From the NCBI GenBank assembly GCA_905221605.1, contig CAJNDS010002203.1, positions 169,246-233,245 on the forward strand: a stretch of 64,000 nucleotides of DNA. The letters run 5' to 3'. How positions within the stretch are numbered: position 1 is the first letter of the stretch; every line of letters starts with the position of its first letter. The translations under genes and the position numbers were made by a program. This document shows positions 33,665 to 44,139 of this stretch, piece by piece. The notes below the pieces were generated by a model that was not told where the DNA came from, made no database searches, and saw only the letters and a list, made by a program, of their open reading frames with translations. This DNA is from Symbiodinium natans. Its lineage: Eukaryota > Sar > Dinophyceae > Suessiales > Symbiodiniaceae.

Positions 33665-33943
33665 CTTGGAGGTTCATGGTACTTCCTAACCAATTCTCAC
33701 TGTTCTTATAACCCAGGGTTTAGGGTTTAGGGTTTAGGGTTTAGGGTTTAGGGGTACTTATTAACCAGCTATAACTGTACTTCTAACCCACTTATGAGCC
33801 CCTTAAGTGCCCCAATCTGGTTATAGTTGGGTCAATTATAACTGTTCTTCTAGCCCACTTATAAGCCCCTTAAGTGCCCTGATATGGTTACAATTGGGTT
33901 ACACGTACAGTTGTTGGGCTCATCAGTACCCTATACCTCCAAG
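33665..33943. mobile_element. Family A element interrupted by TTTAGGG tract
   Basis: The left terminus CTTGGAGGTTCATGGTAC and right part (CAGTACCCTATACCTCCAAG) enclose the tract 33715-33753. After the tract the left-arm sequence GGTACTTATTAACCAG is repeated, and TTAAGTGCCC occurs twice, so the copy has internal duplication too. Confidence 0.8.
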
Positions 33944-34717
33944 CCGGCCAGAGCGTGACCGGAAAACTAGTTCATGCTTGGGATCGAATTAAAGATGTAA
34001 ACTTATACTCCTTATTAGGGTTTAAGTACCCTTAAAAATTCAAACTTGTATTCTTGGGGTTTAAGTACCCTTAAAAATGTAAAATGGTACCCAACTATGA
34101 CCAAGAGAAGGGTGCGAGTTTCATGGATCAAAGACTCCTGCCCGATGAAGTGCAGGATGCTTTACGCGGAAGAGCAAGGATCAGGATCAGAGTGCAAGTG
34201 TATGCAGGGTGTAGGGTTTAGGGTTTAGGGTTTAGGGCTTCGGGTGTATATGATCGTACAAAGGCCAATAGCTGCATCTACCAAAGCCCAAGGCTGCGCG
34301 GAGGTTTAGTGCCCTGAACCCTCCGAATCGAGGCGAGCGTCAGTTGTAGAGAAACCTCAGTGGCAGATTCAAAAAACTTGGTGCCATAAGGTCCACATCC
34401 CCTGGACCCTCACTGGATCTCCGAAAACCCTAAACCCTAAACCCTAAACCCTAAACCCTAAACCCTAAACCCTAAACCCTAAACCCTAAACCCTAAACCC
34501 TAAACCCTAAACCGTATCTACACTGTAAGCTCCCTTAGGCCCTCCGGTCCCACAAAGCACTTGCCGGAACGGGGGGGTGGGCGGGGGCGACTCCTTGGTC
34601 TGTCTAAAACAGTAGGGTGCCTGCAACCCTAAACCCTAAACCCTAAACCCTAAACCCTAAACCCTAGACCCTAAAACTATATACTCCCTTCTTGTACATC
34701 ATGAAAAAACCTGAGAC

Positions 34718-34830
34718 CTTAGCAGCCCAGTAGCCATATTGTGATAAAGGTGCCCTTTTCTTGATTGGTTACTCTACAAGGGGAAACCCAGAACCAAAAG
34801 AAAGGGTAAAGGGTACCACTGGGCTACCAA
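34718..34830. mobile_element. Family C element
   Basis: The termini are TTAGCAGCCCAGTAGCC and GGTACCACTGGGCTACCAA. It lies at the end of an exon-like segment. Confidence 0.8.
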
Positions 34831-34844
34831 AGACCTGAGTAGGT

Positions 34845-34972
34845 AGGGGCACCGGTACATCCCCAAGCGCTCCCTGCCCAGCCAGAGTAACCGGAGGTCT
34901 GGCAGCGACATCTGCGGGTACCGCTTCTGCAGGAAGTCCTGATGTCGCAACCCACCATGCTGACAATAACAG
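34845..34972 (-). CDS. Exon-like segment
   Basis: After TTATTGTCAG the frame reads HGGLRHQDFLQKRYPQ, then MSLPDLRLLWLGRERLG and MYRCPYLLR, convincingly protein-like. It runs into a family-C element (34718-34830). It could be an upstream exon of the gene with the EF-hand exon at 33.4 kb. No family is recognised. Confidence 0.45.
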
Positions 34973-35284
34973 GGAGCCCAATGTTTCTTAAGGCGCCGAT
35001 CGCGTTCCTATGTAGTGGCGTCCTTAGTATGGTCACCACACGACAAGTACGTCTCGGGAAGCCAAAGCAAGCACCACACGTAATGCTTTAAGCCTATACC
35101 TATATGTTTTCAACCGCTTGGCCGAGGGGGGGGGGGGGGTTACCCTAAACCCCAAACCCGAAACCCTAAACCCCAAACCCCAAACCCTAAACCCCAAACC
35201 CGAAACCCGAAACCCTAAACCCTAAACCCCAAACCCCAAACCCCAAACCCTAAACCCTAAACCGCGGTTGGGGCCCCAGGAGCT

Positions 35285-35354
35285 TAGGAGACAGGGATCC
35301 ATTCGGCTGTGGTGTTCCTTGGTGCCGTGTCCGGCAATTCCCGGCTCCCCTGAA
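35285..35354 (-). CDS. Terminal exon-like segment
   Basis: A strong acceptor (GCGGCCTTTTTTCAG) is followed by GSRELPDTAPRNTTAEW, then IPVS and TAA. The acceptor quality is among the best in the window. It may end the gene whose EF-hand exon lies at 36.8 kb. Confidence 0.45.
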
Positions 35355-36794
35355 AAAAGGCCGCAGCAAACATGCAGACTCTCACGACGTCTAGCCCATC
35401 GTAGGGTTTAGGGTTTAGGGTTTAGGGTTTAGGGTTTAGGGTTTAGGGTTGAGGGTTGAGGGTTGAGGGTTTAAGGGCATACTGTAGCCCACCTTCCGAA
35501 TCTTCAAGTGCTAATGCTTAGCCTATAGGCTGCCTCACGTGCCGAAAGACCTGCGGGATTGCTAACCCCTCACACGGCCGAGGCTCGTAGACTTCGACGA
35601 AATCCAGCCTCAGATAGACATCTAAGGCATCACCGGAAACAGTATAGGCACCCCCCCGCCCCACCCCCATGAAAGAAGGTATTCCTTCAATACGGGGCGT
35701 TGGGCACGGGAGGGGGGGCGGGGGGGGGGAGGGTTCACAGGCACCCAAACACACGCAGATAGACAGACAGATAGATAGATTGATTGATATCTATACATAT
35801 ATGGTAGCCTCCTTCAAGCCTGCCACGATTAAGAAACTCTCGCGTTGGGCTGAGGGTGGGCGGCCACAATCATGTTTCCCGCTTCAAAATAGTCAGTTGG
35901 TTTCGAACTTAGAAGAAAAGGACTAGAGCCAAGATTCAAGATGTCAGGCCAGGTATACCTCCTGGAATCTTGAATCTACAGGCCTTGTTCAGTTTTCAAC
36001 GAACCTCCGACTACTGTTTAGGAAAAATGCCGGCAGGGTGTACGCTTCATGTTAAGGCCCTAAGCCCTATTTCTGTCAACCCTATGTTTGCAGGAACCTC
36101 GGGTTACCCCCTAAGCTCTACACCCTCTTGAACCTGGAAGCTGCTTCATGCCAGGACTAAACCCTTTTTGCATCCCGACTCCCAGTGGGTGCTGCCAGAA
36201 ACTGCCCAGGACTAAACCCTAAACCCTAAACCCTAAACCCTAAACCCTAAACCCTAGATCTGTGTTCAAGCCTTGTTGGGAACCGTAGCTTTTCCGTATA
36301 GCCACTGCGGGAATTCGCTGAAGCCCACACCCTATGCCCATACTTGCAACGAGTCATGTGGGTTTAGGGTTTAGGGTTTAGGGTTTAGGGATTAGGGTTA
36401 ATAATACTTCAGGTGCGTGTTGGTCTGGGCTGAATGTTTACGACAGTGTTGGTCTACTAAACAACCCCAAGAACTAAACCTTTGCTCCTAAACCCCTTTA
36501 GTCAACACTATTGAATTACAGATACTCCAGAAAGAGCTGTCCTGAAGGTTCAACCAGTTGCCTTACCCTTAAAGAACTGTCCTGACAAGCTTCTTTAAAC
36601 ATTGAAGACTGGCCCTATTCCACAACATTATCGCATCTTGCTTAGGCCTAAACTCTGTTCCCAAACTTTTGGGCCGAAACTGAATTCCTAACAATTACAG
36701 TAACCACTACAGACTTTCCCTATAACCCATTAAAGGAAGTTCCCTGCACATTAAAGACCCAAACCCTAAACCCTAAACTGTAAACCTAACCCCC

Positions 36795-36889
36795 TACTCC
36801 TGGCATGAAAGAGATGCCACAACTCCAGGCAAAGTAGCTTCCCATCTCCGTTCTTGTCCAACCTGAAGGCGCATGAGGAGCTTAGGCTG
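36795..36889 (-). CDS. EF-hand exon
   Basis: The frame after a possible acceptor CCTAAG reads SSCAFRLDKNGDGKLL then CLELWHLFH. The loop DKNGDGKLLCLE has all the expected EF-hand calcium ligands (D, N, D, G, E). It probably belongs to a calmodulin-like or EF-hand regulatory protein. Confidence 0.65.
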
Positions 36890-37038
36890 TTTAAACTCAA
36901 TTTTATCTATTCATTCTTTGTTTTTTGTTGAGGGGGGGGGTGGCTTAGGGTATAGGGTTTGGGGTTCGCGAGGCGAGACTCACACAAGGAGTCAGGTCGC
37001 ACTAGGGCAGCCCAACCTAGTGCGAACAACAGTGTAGG

Positions 37039-37144
37039 CTAGAGTAACCCAGGAATAAAAAGGGTACCCTTTTGGGTTTTAAGGGGATTATAAGGGAACC
37101 CCAACCCTAAAAAAAAGGAAAAAAGGGCCTACTTTCGGTCCTAG
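37039..37144. mobile_element. Family B inverted-repeat element
   Basis: The left end is CTAGAGTAACCCAGGAAT and the right end CTACTTTCGGTCCTAG, with AAAAAGGGTACCCTTTT near the left and AAGGGAACCCCAACCCT in the middle. Confidence 0.8.
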
Positions 37145-37527
37145 TAGGGGCCAACTGACCCTCATCTACAGTTCCACCCGACCAGCATGCAAGCCATGAC
37201 CCTATGTCTCACTCAGACGGCCAGGCTTGAGCTGTAGGGACGGTTTAGGGCCTGGGGTTTAGGGGTTTAGGGTTTCGGGTCTGGGGTTTAGGGGTTTAGG
37301 GTTCAGGGTTTGGGGTTTTGGGGTTTGGGGTTCGGGGTTTGGGGGTGATTCGGGATTCAGAGGGCCTAGACTCTGGGTCATAGGGAAGGAATCCGGAACC
37401 CCAAAAGGTCAAAGAAGGTGCGAGCTCCGGATGTCTGGAAAAACTCAGATGCCACTTTTGACTTGCCCTAAACCCTAAACCCTAAACCCTAAACCCTAAA
37501 GCCTAAACCCCAAACCACCTCACTCCT

Positions 37528-37607
37528 CGCCATGGCGCTTGGCATACTTGGCTCGCAGCTTCGCCTTTCGTGCGGCGGTGGCCTCCGAACTCTCCTGCTT
37601 AGGATGA
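37528..37607 (-). CDS. Terminal exon-like segment, basic helix
   Basis: After CATCCTAAG the frame reads QESSEATAARKAKLRAKY, then AKRHGEE and TGA. The basic helical tail is protein-like. On the coding strand the upstream sequence is a very long CCCTAAA region (37637-37800). Confidence 0.4.
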
Positions 37608-37636
37608 GGTTCTTTTTAAGGCTTAGGGCTTAGTTG

Positions 37637-37910
37637 GGTTTAGGGTTTAGGGTTTAGGGTTTAGGGTTTAGGGTTTAGGGTTTAGGGTTTAGGGTTTAGG
37701 GTTTAGGGTTTAGGGTTTAGGGTTTAGGGTTTAGGGTTGAGGGTTAGGGTTTAGGGTTTAGGGTTTAGGACTTAGGGCTTAGGGCTTAGGGTTTAGGTTT
37801 CAGGGTTTAGGGCTTAGGATCAGGTTCTTGCAGGTTTCGCTGAGCTGGGTTTGGGGTTTGGGGTTTGGGGTTTGGGGTTTGGGGTTTGGGGTTTAGGGTT
37901 TAGGGCTTAA
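37637..37910 (+). repeat. TTTAGGG array passing into TTTGGGG array
   Basis: Perfect TTTAGGG (37637-37735) passes into degenerate units, then into a block of seven TTTGGGG units (37849-37895). A second similar block follows near 37944-38040. Confidence 0.9.
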
Positions 37911-38249
37911 GATGAGGTTCTTGGGGGTGTTGGCTGAGTTGGGTTTGGCGTTTGGGGTTTGGGGTTTAGGGTTTAGGGTTCAGGGTTTAGGTTTTAGGGT
38001 TTAGGGTGTGGGGTTTGGGGTTTAGGTTGTTTTTTTGGGTTGAGGGTTTTGGGATTTAGAGTAAAATAAGGGGCTCATCAAATCTTCGACTTTTGCTTAC
38101 GTGTTTGGGTAGGGTTCTTAGGTGGAGGCGCCAAGGACTTTTGGGGCTCAGAGGTTTGAGGTTTGGAGTTCAAGGGTGTGCATGGGGAGCGAAGGGCAAA
38201 TGTATCGCCTCTAGACGCCTCGCCCAAAAGGATTGCCATGGGCTCTTGT

Positions 38250-38361
38250 CTTGGTAGCCCAAGAACCATATTATGATAAGGGCACCCTTTTTTGGGTTGG
38301 TTACTTTATAAGGGAACCCATAACAAAACAAAAAAGGTAAGGGGTACCACTGGGCTACCGA
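38250..38361. mobile_element. Family C element, complete
   Basis: The termini are CTTGGTAGCCCAAGAACC and GGTACCACTGGGCTACCGAG. Confidence 0.85.
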
Positions 38362-38544
38362 GTTGTGAGCTTGTGAACTCTTACGGCGGTCCGACGTCCC
38401 ATGCGCATTTTGGCACTTGAGTCTCTCAGTTTCGCGCAGACGTGGTAGCGGAACTGCAGTCGCACCTGGGCCACGGCCATGGTTCATGCTTTCGCCATAG
38501 CCCCATGCACACGCTCCTCGCGAAGATGCGCGCTCACGCCGCAG

Positions 38545-38672
38545 TCTCGTCTGCGAAGTGCCGAAAAAATGTCGTCGCGTTGGGGGGCCTAGTCACGCTG
38601 CCTCGCAAGTCCATACTTTTTCCCCCTGTGGTGGTTTCGAGTATGACTTCTACCTGCTCGATGTCACAGTAG
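38545..38672 (-). CDS. Exon-like segment
   Basis: The minus strand reads CDIEQVEVILETTTGGKS and MDLRGSVTRPPNATTF before TGA. The plus strand is also open. No family is recognised. Confidence 0.3.
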
Positions 38673-38794
38673 GCCCTAAACCCTAAACCCTAAACCCCAA
38701 ACCCCAAACCCCAAACCCTAAACCCTAAACCGTAAACCGTAACCCTAAACCCTAAACCCTTTTTGCCACTGGACTGAAGGCAAGCCAGTATACC

Positions 38795-38885
38795 CGAAAC
38801 CCAGTGGGCTCCTGACGTTTCTGGTCCATCAGGATGCCCGCCTGGCGCAACGAGCTACGGCATTCGGGCACCGTGACAACAGCCT
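38795..38885 (-). CDS. Exon-like segment, faint HSP70-like motif
   Basis: The minus-strand frame reads AVVTVPECRSSLRQAGIL, recalling the AVVTVPAYF..RQA motif of the HSP70 ATPase domain, followed by MDQKRQEPTG. The match is short, so this is a hint only. Confidence 0.3.
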
Positions 38886-39053
38886 GTTTAGGGTTCAGGG
38901 TTCAGGGTTCAGGGTTCAGGGTTCAGGGTTTAGGGTTTAGGGTTTAGGGCCCCAAGAGGGGGATGTTGCGGGAGGTGTCCAGAAAGCCTGCAATGTAGAA
39001 GAAGGTACCCAGCAAGGGACATACATATATATGGTCCGGCGTCTGGCGTGTCC

Positions 39054-39054
<1 letters not shown>

Positions 39055-39088
<34 letters not shown>

Positions 39089-39119
39089 ATGGTATGGTCA
39101 GGTAGGGGGGGGGGGGGGG
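39055..39119. repeat. Poly-C and poly-G runs in inverted arrangement
   Basis: A run of about 31 C (39058-39088) and a run of 13 G (39107-39119) face each other over a short spacer and could form a hairpin or quadruplex. Similar homopolymer runs lie near 7938, 9150, 10083, 14621, 22945, 30884, 32946, 35126, 47838 and 52571. Confidence 0.85.
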
Positions 39120-39239
39120 CCGACCCTCGGCAAAACCCGTGTTTTGTGAGTGTTGTGCCTTCGGTTGAGGGAGCACGCCCTCGGAGAAACCCATGTGTGT
39201 GAGGCGTTTACCCCCCTACCCCCCCTCCCCCCTCCAGGC

Positions 39240-39510
39240 CTACGGTCTCCAACCCTAAACCCTAAACCCTGTCAAACCCTAAGCCCTAAACCCTAAACCA
39301 ACCCTGAACCCTAAACCCTAAAACCAACCCCCAACCACACCACAGGGGGGGGAGGGGTTAACCCTAAAACCTTTCAAACCCTAAACCCTAAACCCTTAAC
39401 CTAAAACCCTAAACCCTAAACCCTAAACCCTAAACCCAAACCCAAACCCTAAACCCTAAACCCTAAACCCTAAACCCTAAACCCTAAATCCCAAACCCTA
39501 AACCCTAACC
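39240..39510 (-). repeat. Degenerate CCCTAAA array with duplicated segment
   Basis: The motif AACCAACCCCCAACCACACC followed by ACAGGGG occurs twice (39324 and 39512), each next to a poly-G run, so a larger segment has been duplicated. Confidence 0.8.
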
Positions 39511-40082
39511 CTAAAACCAACCCCCAACCACACCACAGGGGAGGGGGGGGGGGGGTTCCAGACCATGGGTGGGGGGGGGAGGGGGGGGCCGGGGAGCACT
39601 GGACCATATATATATATATATGCCTCAGAACCGTTCGGCCATAAGAAGCTGAACTGAAACAGAACAGTTGCTACGAACAATAGTCACTGATTGCAAATCA
39701 TGCGTCTAGATGAACACTTGGGCTGAAGGTGCCTAACTCCCTTCTACCACAAATCAAAGCCCGCATCCCCGATCTCAAATTGCCGGCGCCTTCACGCCAG
39801 AAAATCCGCCATCGCGGGATGTGAGCCAGTTCTCGGATTGCAACACAACCCAAGTCGCTTTGCATCCAGAGCCCTCTCTTGCTACCTTGTTACGCAAGGG
39901 GCTGGAGATTCTGTTTTCCACGCGCACGCAGCTCAAACGCCGGGCTCTGACTATTTCTGTAACGGCGACTACTCGTACACTGCTAGCAGTACAGATTGCG
40001 CAACTCTGATTTGAAAGAATGCTTGATCCTGATTGTGCGCTGCTTCAAAATTTAAACTCAAGAGCAGCAAGCGTTCCCGAGA

Positions 40083-40199
40083 CTCAGTAGCCCAGTAACC
40101 GAATTAGAATAAGGGCAGCCTTTTTGGGGTTGGTTGCGTTATCAGGAAAACCTTGAACAGAAAATTCGGGAAACGGGTACCACGACAGGGCTACCAAGT
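40083..40199. mobile_element. Family C element next to an EF-hand exon
   Basis: The termini are CTCAGTAGCCCAGTAACC and GACAGGGCTACCAAG. The right end is only eight bases from the stop of the EF-hand exon. Confidence 0.8.
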
Positions 40200-40206
40200 A
40201 GATGAG

Positions 40207-40265
40207 TCAAGCAGCAATGAACTCCTCGTACTGCACCGAGCCGTCGCTGTTCACATCCATGAGGC
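40207..40265 (-). CDS. EF-hand terminal exon
   Basis: After an acceptor AAGGTTTAG the frame reads LMDVNSDGSVQYEEFIAA and stops at TGA. The loop DVNSDGSVQYEE is a textbook calcium-binding EF-hand. A C-terminal hand of this type fits a calcium-dependent protein kinase or calmodulin-like protein. Confidence 0.7.
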
Positions 40266-40429
40266 TAAACCTTTAGGTGACACGCGGGCAGCAAAGCCGC
40301 GAATTTCAATGTAGGTATCTGGTCAAGACGTATGAATAGTATTTTCTAACAAGAACACTTTTATTCATATCTTTTGAGTACCAAATCACAAAAGAACCAA
40401 GAAGGGAGGGATCCACTCCAAGTACGGGC

Positions 40430-40570
40430 GCCTCGAAATTGGGTCCTTTGTTATATGATATAGGGATCTTAATCATTTTAATAGGGTTTTGGGGGTTATT
40501 ATAGTAGAAGTATATAGGGCCCGGAATCATTTTTGATAGGGTTTTGGGGGCTACTATAGTAGAACTAGAT
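40430..40570. repeat. Duplicated TAGGGTTTTGGGGG motif element
   Basis: The unit AATAGGGTTTTGGGGGTTAT and TATAGTAGAAGTATATAGGG is repeated as ATAGGGTTTTGGGGGCTACT and TATAGTAGAACTAGATAGGG. Related single units occur near 46208 and 49466. Confidence 0.7.
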
Positions 40571-40799
40571 AGGGACCATGAGGGAATACACTAGTGATTT
40601 TCCGACCCCTGTCTAAACCTTATATAGGCTCTCCAGCAACATCGGGTCATGTGTGCGCCAGGCCGAGGGAAATAAAGGATAACCCTATGAGGGTGGCATA
40701 GGGATCATCGCAATCCCGACTGCTAGGAGGCTTCCTGAACCCGAAGCCCTAAACCCTGAAAGCCCTGAAGACCCTAAACCCTAAACCCCAAACCTCTAA

Positions 40800-40862
40800 A
40801 CGGAGCCCTAGCGGCATCTTCTCGCAGCCGGCTTTGTCGAACTGCGGATTCCTTTTGAAGGA
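40800..40862 (-). CDS. Exon-like segment
   Basis: The open minus-strand frame reads DSFKRNPQFDKAGCEKM. It lies between two degenerate telomere-type tracts and may belong to the gene ending at 40207. No family is recognised. Confidence 0.3.
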
Positions 40863-41289
40863 ATCCGGAGTTCTGAGGTTTAGGGCTTAGGGCTTAGGGC
40901 TTAGGGCTTAGGGTTTAGGGTTTAGGGTTTAGGGGTTAGGGCTCAGGGTTTAGGGGTAGGGGCTGCCCTAGCCCCAAAAAGGTTAACCTGTCTTCCTAGT
41001 AGGATTATCTGTCACCCAAGAGGTTGAAGGTTCGCTACCCAGCCCCTAAGGGCAAAGTTTTGGGGCGTCCGGGCGCCAAGCTTTGGGCTGATAGGCTTGA
41101 GATGTCTTAAGATGGCTTTATGGAGAGCTTATCCGGTTTCCAGGGTTTAGGGTTTAGGGTTTGGGGTTTTTTTTTCCGCATATGGGACCTGTCCTTCATA
41201 GCAGCCAAAGCATGTGAATTTCAGTCTTGAAACTGTCATGACTGAGCAAGATCACAACCCCAAATCAGATCATACATTCAGGTCCACGA

Positions 41290-42043
41290 GTGTGAGGAGC
41301 AAAGCCAGGAAACAAAGAAGTGCACGGGAGGTCCGCCATCGTCCATATCCAGGGATCCTAAAACTCGCGTCCATGTTCTCCCTCCCCATGTTCCACGTCC
41401 GTGCAACCTCAGGGAAGCGAGCATCATAGAAAGGATGTCATTCAGAACAACCAGCTCGTCGCGAACCGGCGTCATCACCACGACGTCGCACGCCTCCTGC
41501 ACACAGCCGATGTTGCCGATGACCCAAGACTCCTCCGTGGGGTACTTGTGGTCCGCAAACGTGCAATCCCATGGCCTGTCACATTCACCCGCTTGTAGCG
41601 GGCCAACACCAGCATGTCACACGCCTTCTGCACACGGTCGACGCTGCCGACCACAGGAAACAAGGGCTCCATGAAGTCGCCCGCCAGGTGAATGCGCTCC
41701 ATGCCGACAGCATTGAAAAGCGCCGCACCAGCTGCCCAAATCAATCCATCCCAGACAATGCAACATGCTCCGCGAGCGTTGGGGCGCGCATGGCCAGCGA
41801 CAGGCGCGCCCCGGCTGGCACGGTCTCCCGGGCACCTCCAGCCGGTCCCGGCTGAGCGAAGTGCTGCCTGCGCTCCTGCAGCCTTGCCTCGGCCCGATGT
41901 TCTTGAAGCGCGCGAAACCCATCCATGGTGAACCGTCGCAGCGGCCCCATCATGGCTGCCTCCAGGAACTCCACCTTGTGGGCGGGGCGTGAAGGGGCGG
42001 TGCCTGAACGTCGAAGAGGAAGTCCCGTGCCTCGGTAGGGCAT
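41290..42043 (-). pseudogene. Repeat-protein coding region split over frames
   Basis: Two neighbouring minus-strand frames contain similar segments: GSVDRVQKACDMLVLARYK near 41.6 kb and GNIGCVQEACDVVVMTPVR near 41.5 kb, both matching Vx(1)G..xxVQ(K/E)ACDxxV. They look like two units of a repeat of about 40-45 residues, but the reading frame changes between them near 41575. A third open frame upstream (41741-42043) reads KVEFLEAAMMGPLRRF. Unrecognised introns, a frameshifted pseudogene or a sequence error could explain this. No family is recognised. Confidence 0.4.
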
Positions 42044-42824
42044 CGCGAGGACATTTTTGAAGGCAGGCAGAGGTAGTCTGAGACTCTGAGCCCGAATGCT
42101 TGAGCCAAAACCGTAGCCAGGTTTGGGGTTTAGGGTTTAGGGTTTAGGGTTTAGGGTTTAGGGTTTAGGGTTTAGGGTTTAGGGTTTAGGGTTTAGGGTT
42201 TAGGGTTTAGGATGACTTCAGGTGTCTCCGTTGGGATCGGAGTGCCGAGTGTGGAGCCTCGCCTCCAGGAACAACTTTGGGGGCGGTTGCCGCACTGGAA
42301 TTCGAGGTTGCTCTCTACGCCCTGAAACCTACAACCCTAAACCTTAAACCCTAAACCCTAAACCCTAAACCCTAAACCCTAAACCCTAAACATGTAACTT
42401 TGAACCCCAAAACCCTACCTGGGGACCCTCTTTCCCTTGAATCTGGGCTATAGCTACTGACTAAACTGCAGGCAAATAGTCTCCCGGGTAAAACCCTTTT
42501 ATATCCTAAACCCTCCCATAGCATGCTCCATCAAGTTTCGAATAGGGTTACACAACACTCCTTTTAGAGGAAGAGTATGAGGAAGACTTCTAACTCATGT
42601 GGATGGAAAGGGTTTAGGGTTCAGGGTTTAAGTGTGTGGGTCAGGCGTGTGGAGTCAGGGTTTCCGCGTCCCGGCTCCTGAGTGGTACTTCTGCACAGAA
42701 ACCGAACCTGTAAATCTATGAGCACTGATTGGTATGTCTCACCTAAACCCTAAACCCTAAACCCTAAACCCTCTATGAAGACATAGAGCCACAAGCCTAA
42801 ACACCGTCTAAGAAACCTGCCTTG

Positions 42825-42940
42825 TCTAGGTTGGCCCTGAAGCCCTTTGGAAAGTATTGGAAATATAGGGCCCCTTATAAAACCCAAATAAGGAAAATAT
42901 GAAGTATATCCCAAAAGCCAACCTAGTTTTATCAGCCAGG
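42825..42940. mobile_element. Inverted-repeat element
   Basis: GTCTAGGTTGGCCCTGAAG at the left and CCAAAAGCCAACCTAG at the right are the arms; the interior has GGGCCCCTTATAAAACCC. Confidence 0.65.
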
Positions 42941-42955
42941 TGTCAGCTTGGTGAG

Positions 42956-43018
42956 TACCCTAAGCCTAACCCCCTAACCCCTAACCCCTAAACCCGAAAC
43001 CCTAAGCCCTAAGCCCTG
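42956..43018 (-). repeat. Degenerate CCCTAAA tract with flanking duplication
   Basis: The tract is bounded on the left by GTCAGCTTGGTGAGTACCC and on the right by GTCAGTTTGGTGAGTACCC, part of an imperfect 26-base direct repeat at an EF-hand exon end. Confidence 0.8.
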
Positions 43019-43044
43019 TCCGCCATGCGTCAGTTTGGTGAGTA

Positions 43045-43125
43045 CCCGGATCAACTCGCTCACCGAGATGTCCCCGCTGCCATCCCGGTCCCACTTCTGA
43101 AAGATCTCCTGCCGCGAGACTCTTG
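43045..43125 (-). CDS. EF-hand exon
   Basis: The frame reads SRQEIFQKWDRDGSGD and then ISVSELIRVL. The loop DRDGSGDISVSE is canonical. The 3' part (RVLTKL) is repeated as a second imperfect copy at 42931-42956 on the other side of a telomere-type tract. It is probably an exon of a calmodulin-like protein or calcium-dependent kinase. Confidence 0.65.
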
Positions 43126-43527
43126 TTTGCAAACCCTCACCCCTGGCACCCTACCCTTTTAGGGTTTAGGGTTTAGGGGTTTAGGAGTTTAGGGGTTTAG
43201 GGGTTTAGGGTTTAGGGGTTTAGGGTTTAGGGGTTTAGGGATTTTGGGGGCTATGTATCTTACATACTTTGGAGGGGAAAGCACTTACCCTTGACGCCCC
43301 AGACTGGGACCCTCTTGTGCAATCGCCAGACGCCGACTTCATCAAGCGAGTCAAGCGCTGTAGCACGCGCAAACCCTAAACACCCCTTTTTTGCATCCGG
43401 ACTCCATAAACCCTAAACCCTAAACCCTAAACCCTAAACCCAAAACCCAAAACCGAAGGAAGCAGGTCCCTGAGCTGCTCTGAGCCGGCCATATGGTCGT
43501 GGGGCGCAGGGGGGGGCGAAGGTCACT

Positions 43528-43572
43528 TCGAGCTGCCGGTGGCTTCGGCGCGCAGTGCCCGCATCATCTTGC
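43528..43572 (-). CDS. Terminal exon-like segment
   Basis: After CCCCAAG the frame reads SKMMRALRAEATGSSK and ends in TGA. It would end the gene upstream of the EF-hand exon at 43.0 kb. No family is recognised. Confidence 0.3.
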
Positions 43573-43671
43573 TTGGGGTTTAGGATTTAGGGTTTAGGCT
43601 TTAGGGTTTAGGGTTCAGGGTTCAGGCTTCAGGGTTCAGGGTTCAGGGTTTAGGGTTTAGGGTTAGGGCTA

Positions 43672-43800
43672 CTGGGAGGTTCATGGTACTTATGAACCAA
43701 CTATAACTGTACGTATAACCCACTTACGAGCCCTTTAAGTGCTCCCAGAGGGTTGTGAGTACGGTGATTACTGGCTAGTAAGTACCATGAAACTCCACAG
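43672..43800. mobile_element. Family A element
   Basis: The termini are CTGGGAGGTTCATGGTAC and GTACCATGAAACTCCACAG, with the AACCAACTATAACTGTAC interior. Confidence 0.85.
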
Positions 43801-44064
43801 TAGGGCTGAGGGCTTATCTACTATAAGGTGGCCGGAAGAAATACTAGTAGTGTTCCCTTCTGGCCCCTATACAAATATTCTATAGTACCCCCCCCCCCCC
43901 TCCTAACCCTAAACCCTAAACCCTAAACCCTAAACCCTAAACCCTAAACCCTGAACCCCCAAAACCCCGAAACCCCAAAAAACCTCTTCTAATTCTTTAG
44001 GCCCCTATATGAGGGCCATTCATTAGGGATCAGGGTTCAGGGTTTAGGGCTTCTTGGCATTCCC

Positions 44065-44139
44065 TCATTCGTTGGCGTGTGTGATCGGCAGAGCAAAAGG
44101 AAGAAGACAGAACGCAGCGAGGAGGATGTAGAAGTCGTT
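44065..44139 (-). CDS. Terminal exon with a membrane segment
   Basis: A very good acceptor (TTGCCTTCTCCACAG) is followed by NDFYILLAAFCLLPFALP, a transmembrane-like stretch, then ITHANE and TGA. It is probably the last exon of a polytopic membrane protein or transporter; the family cannot be named. Confidence 0.45.
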   Translation of the reverse strand, partial: NDFYILLAAFCLLPFALPITHANE

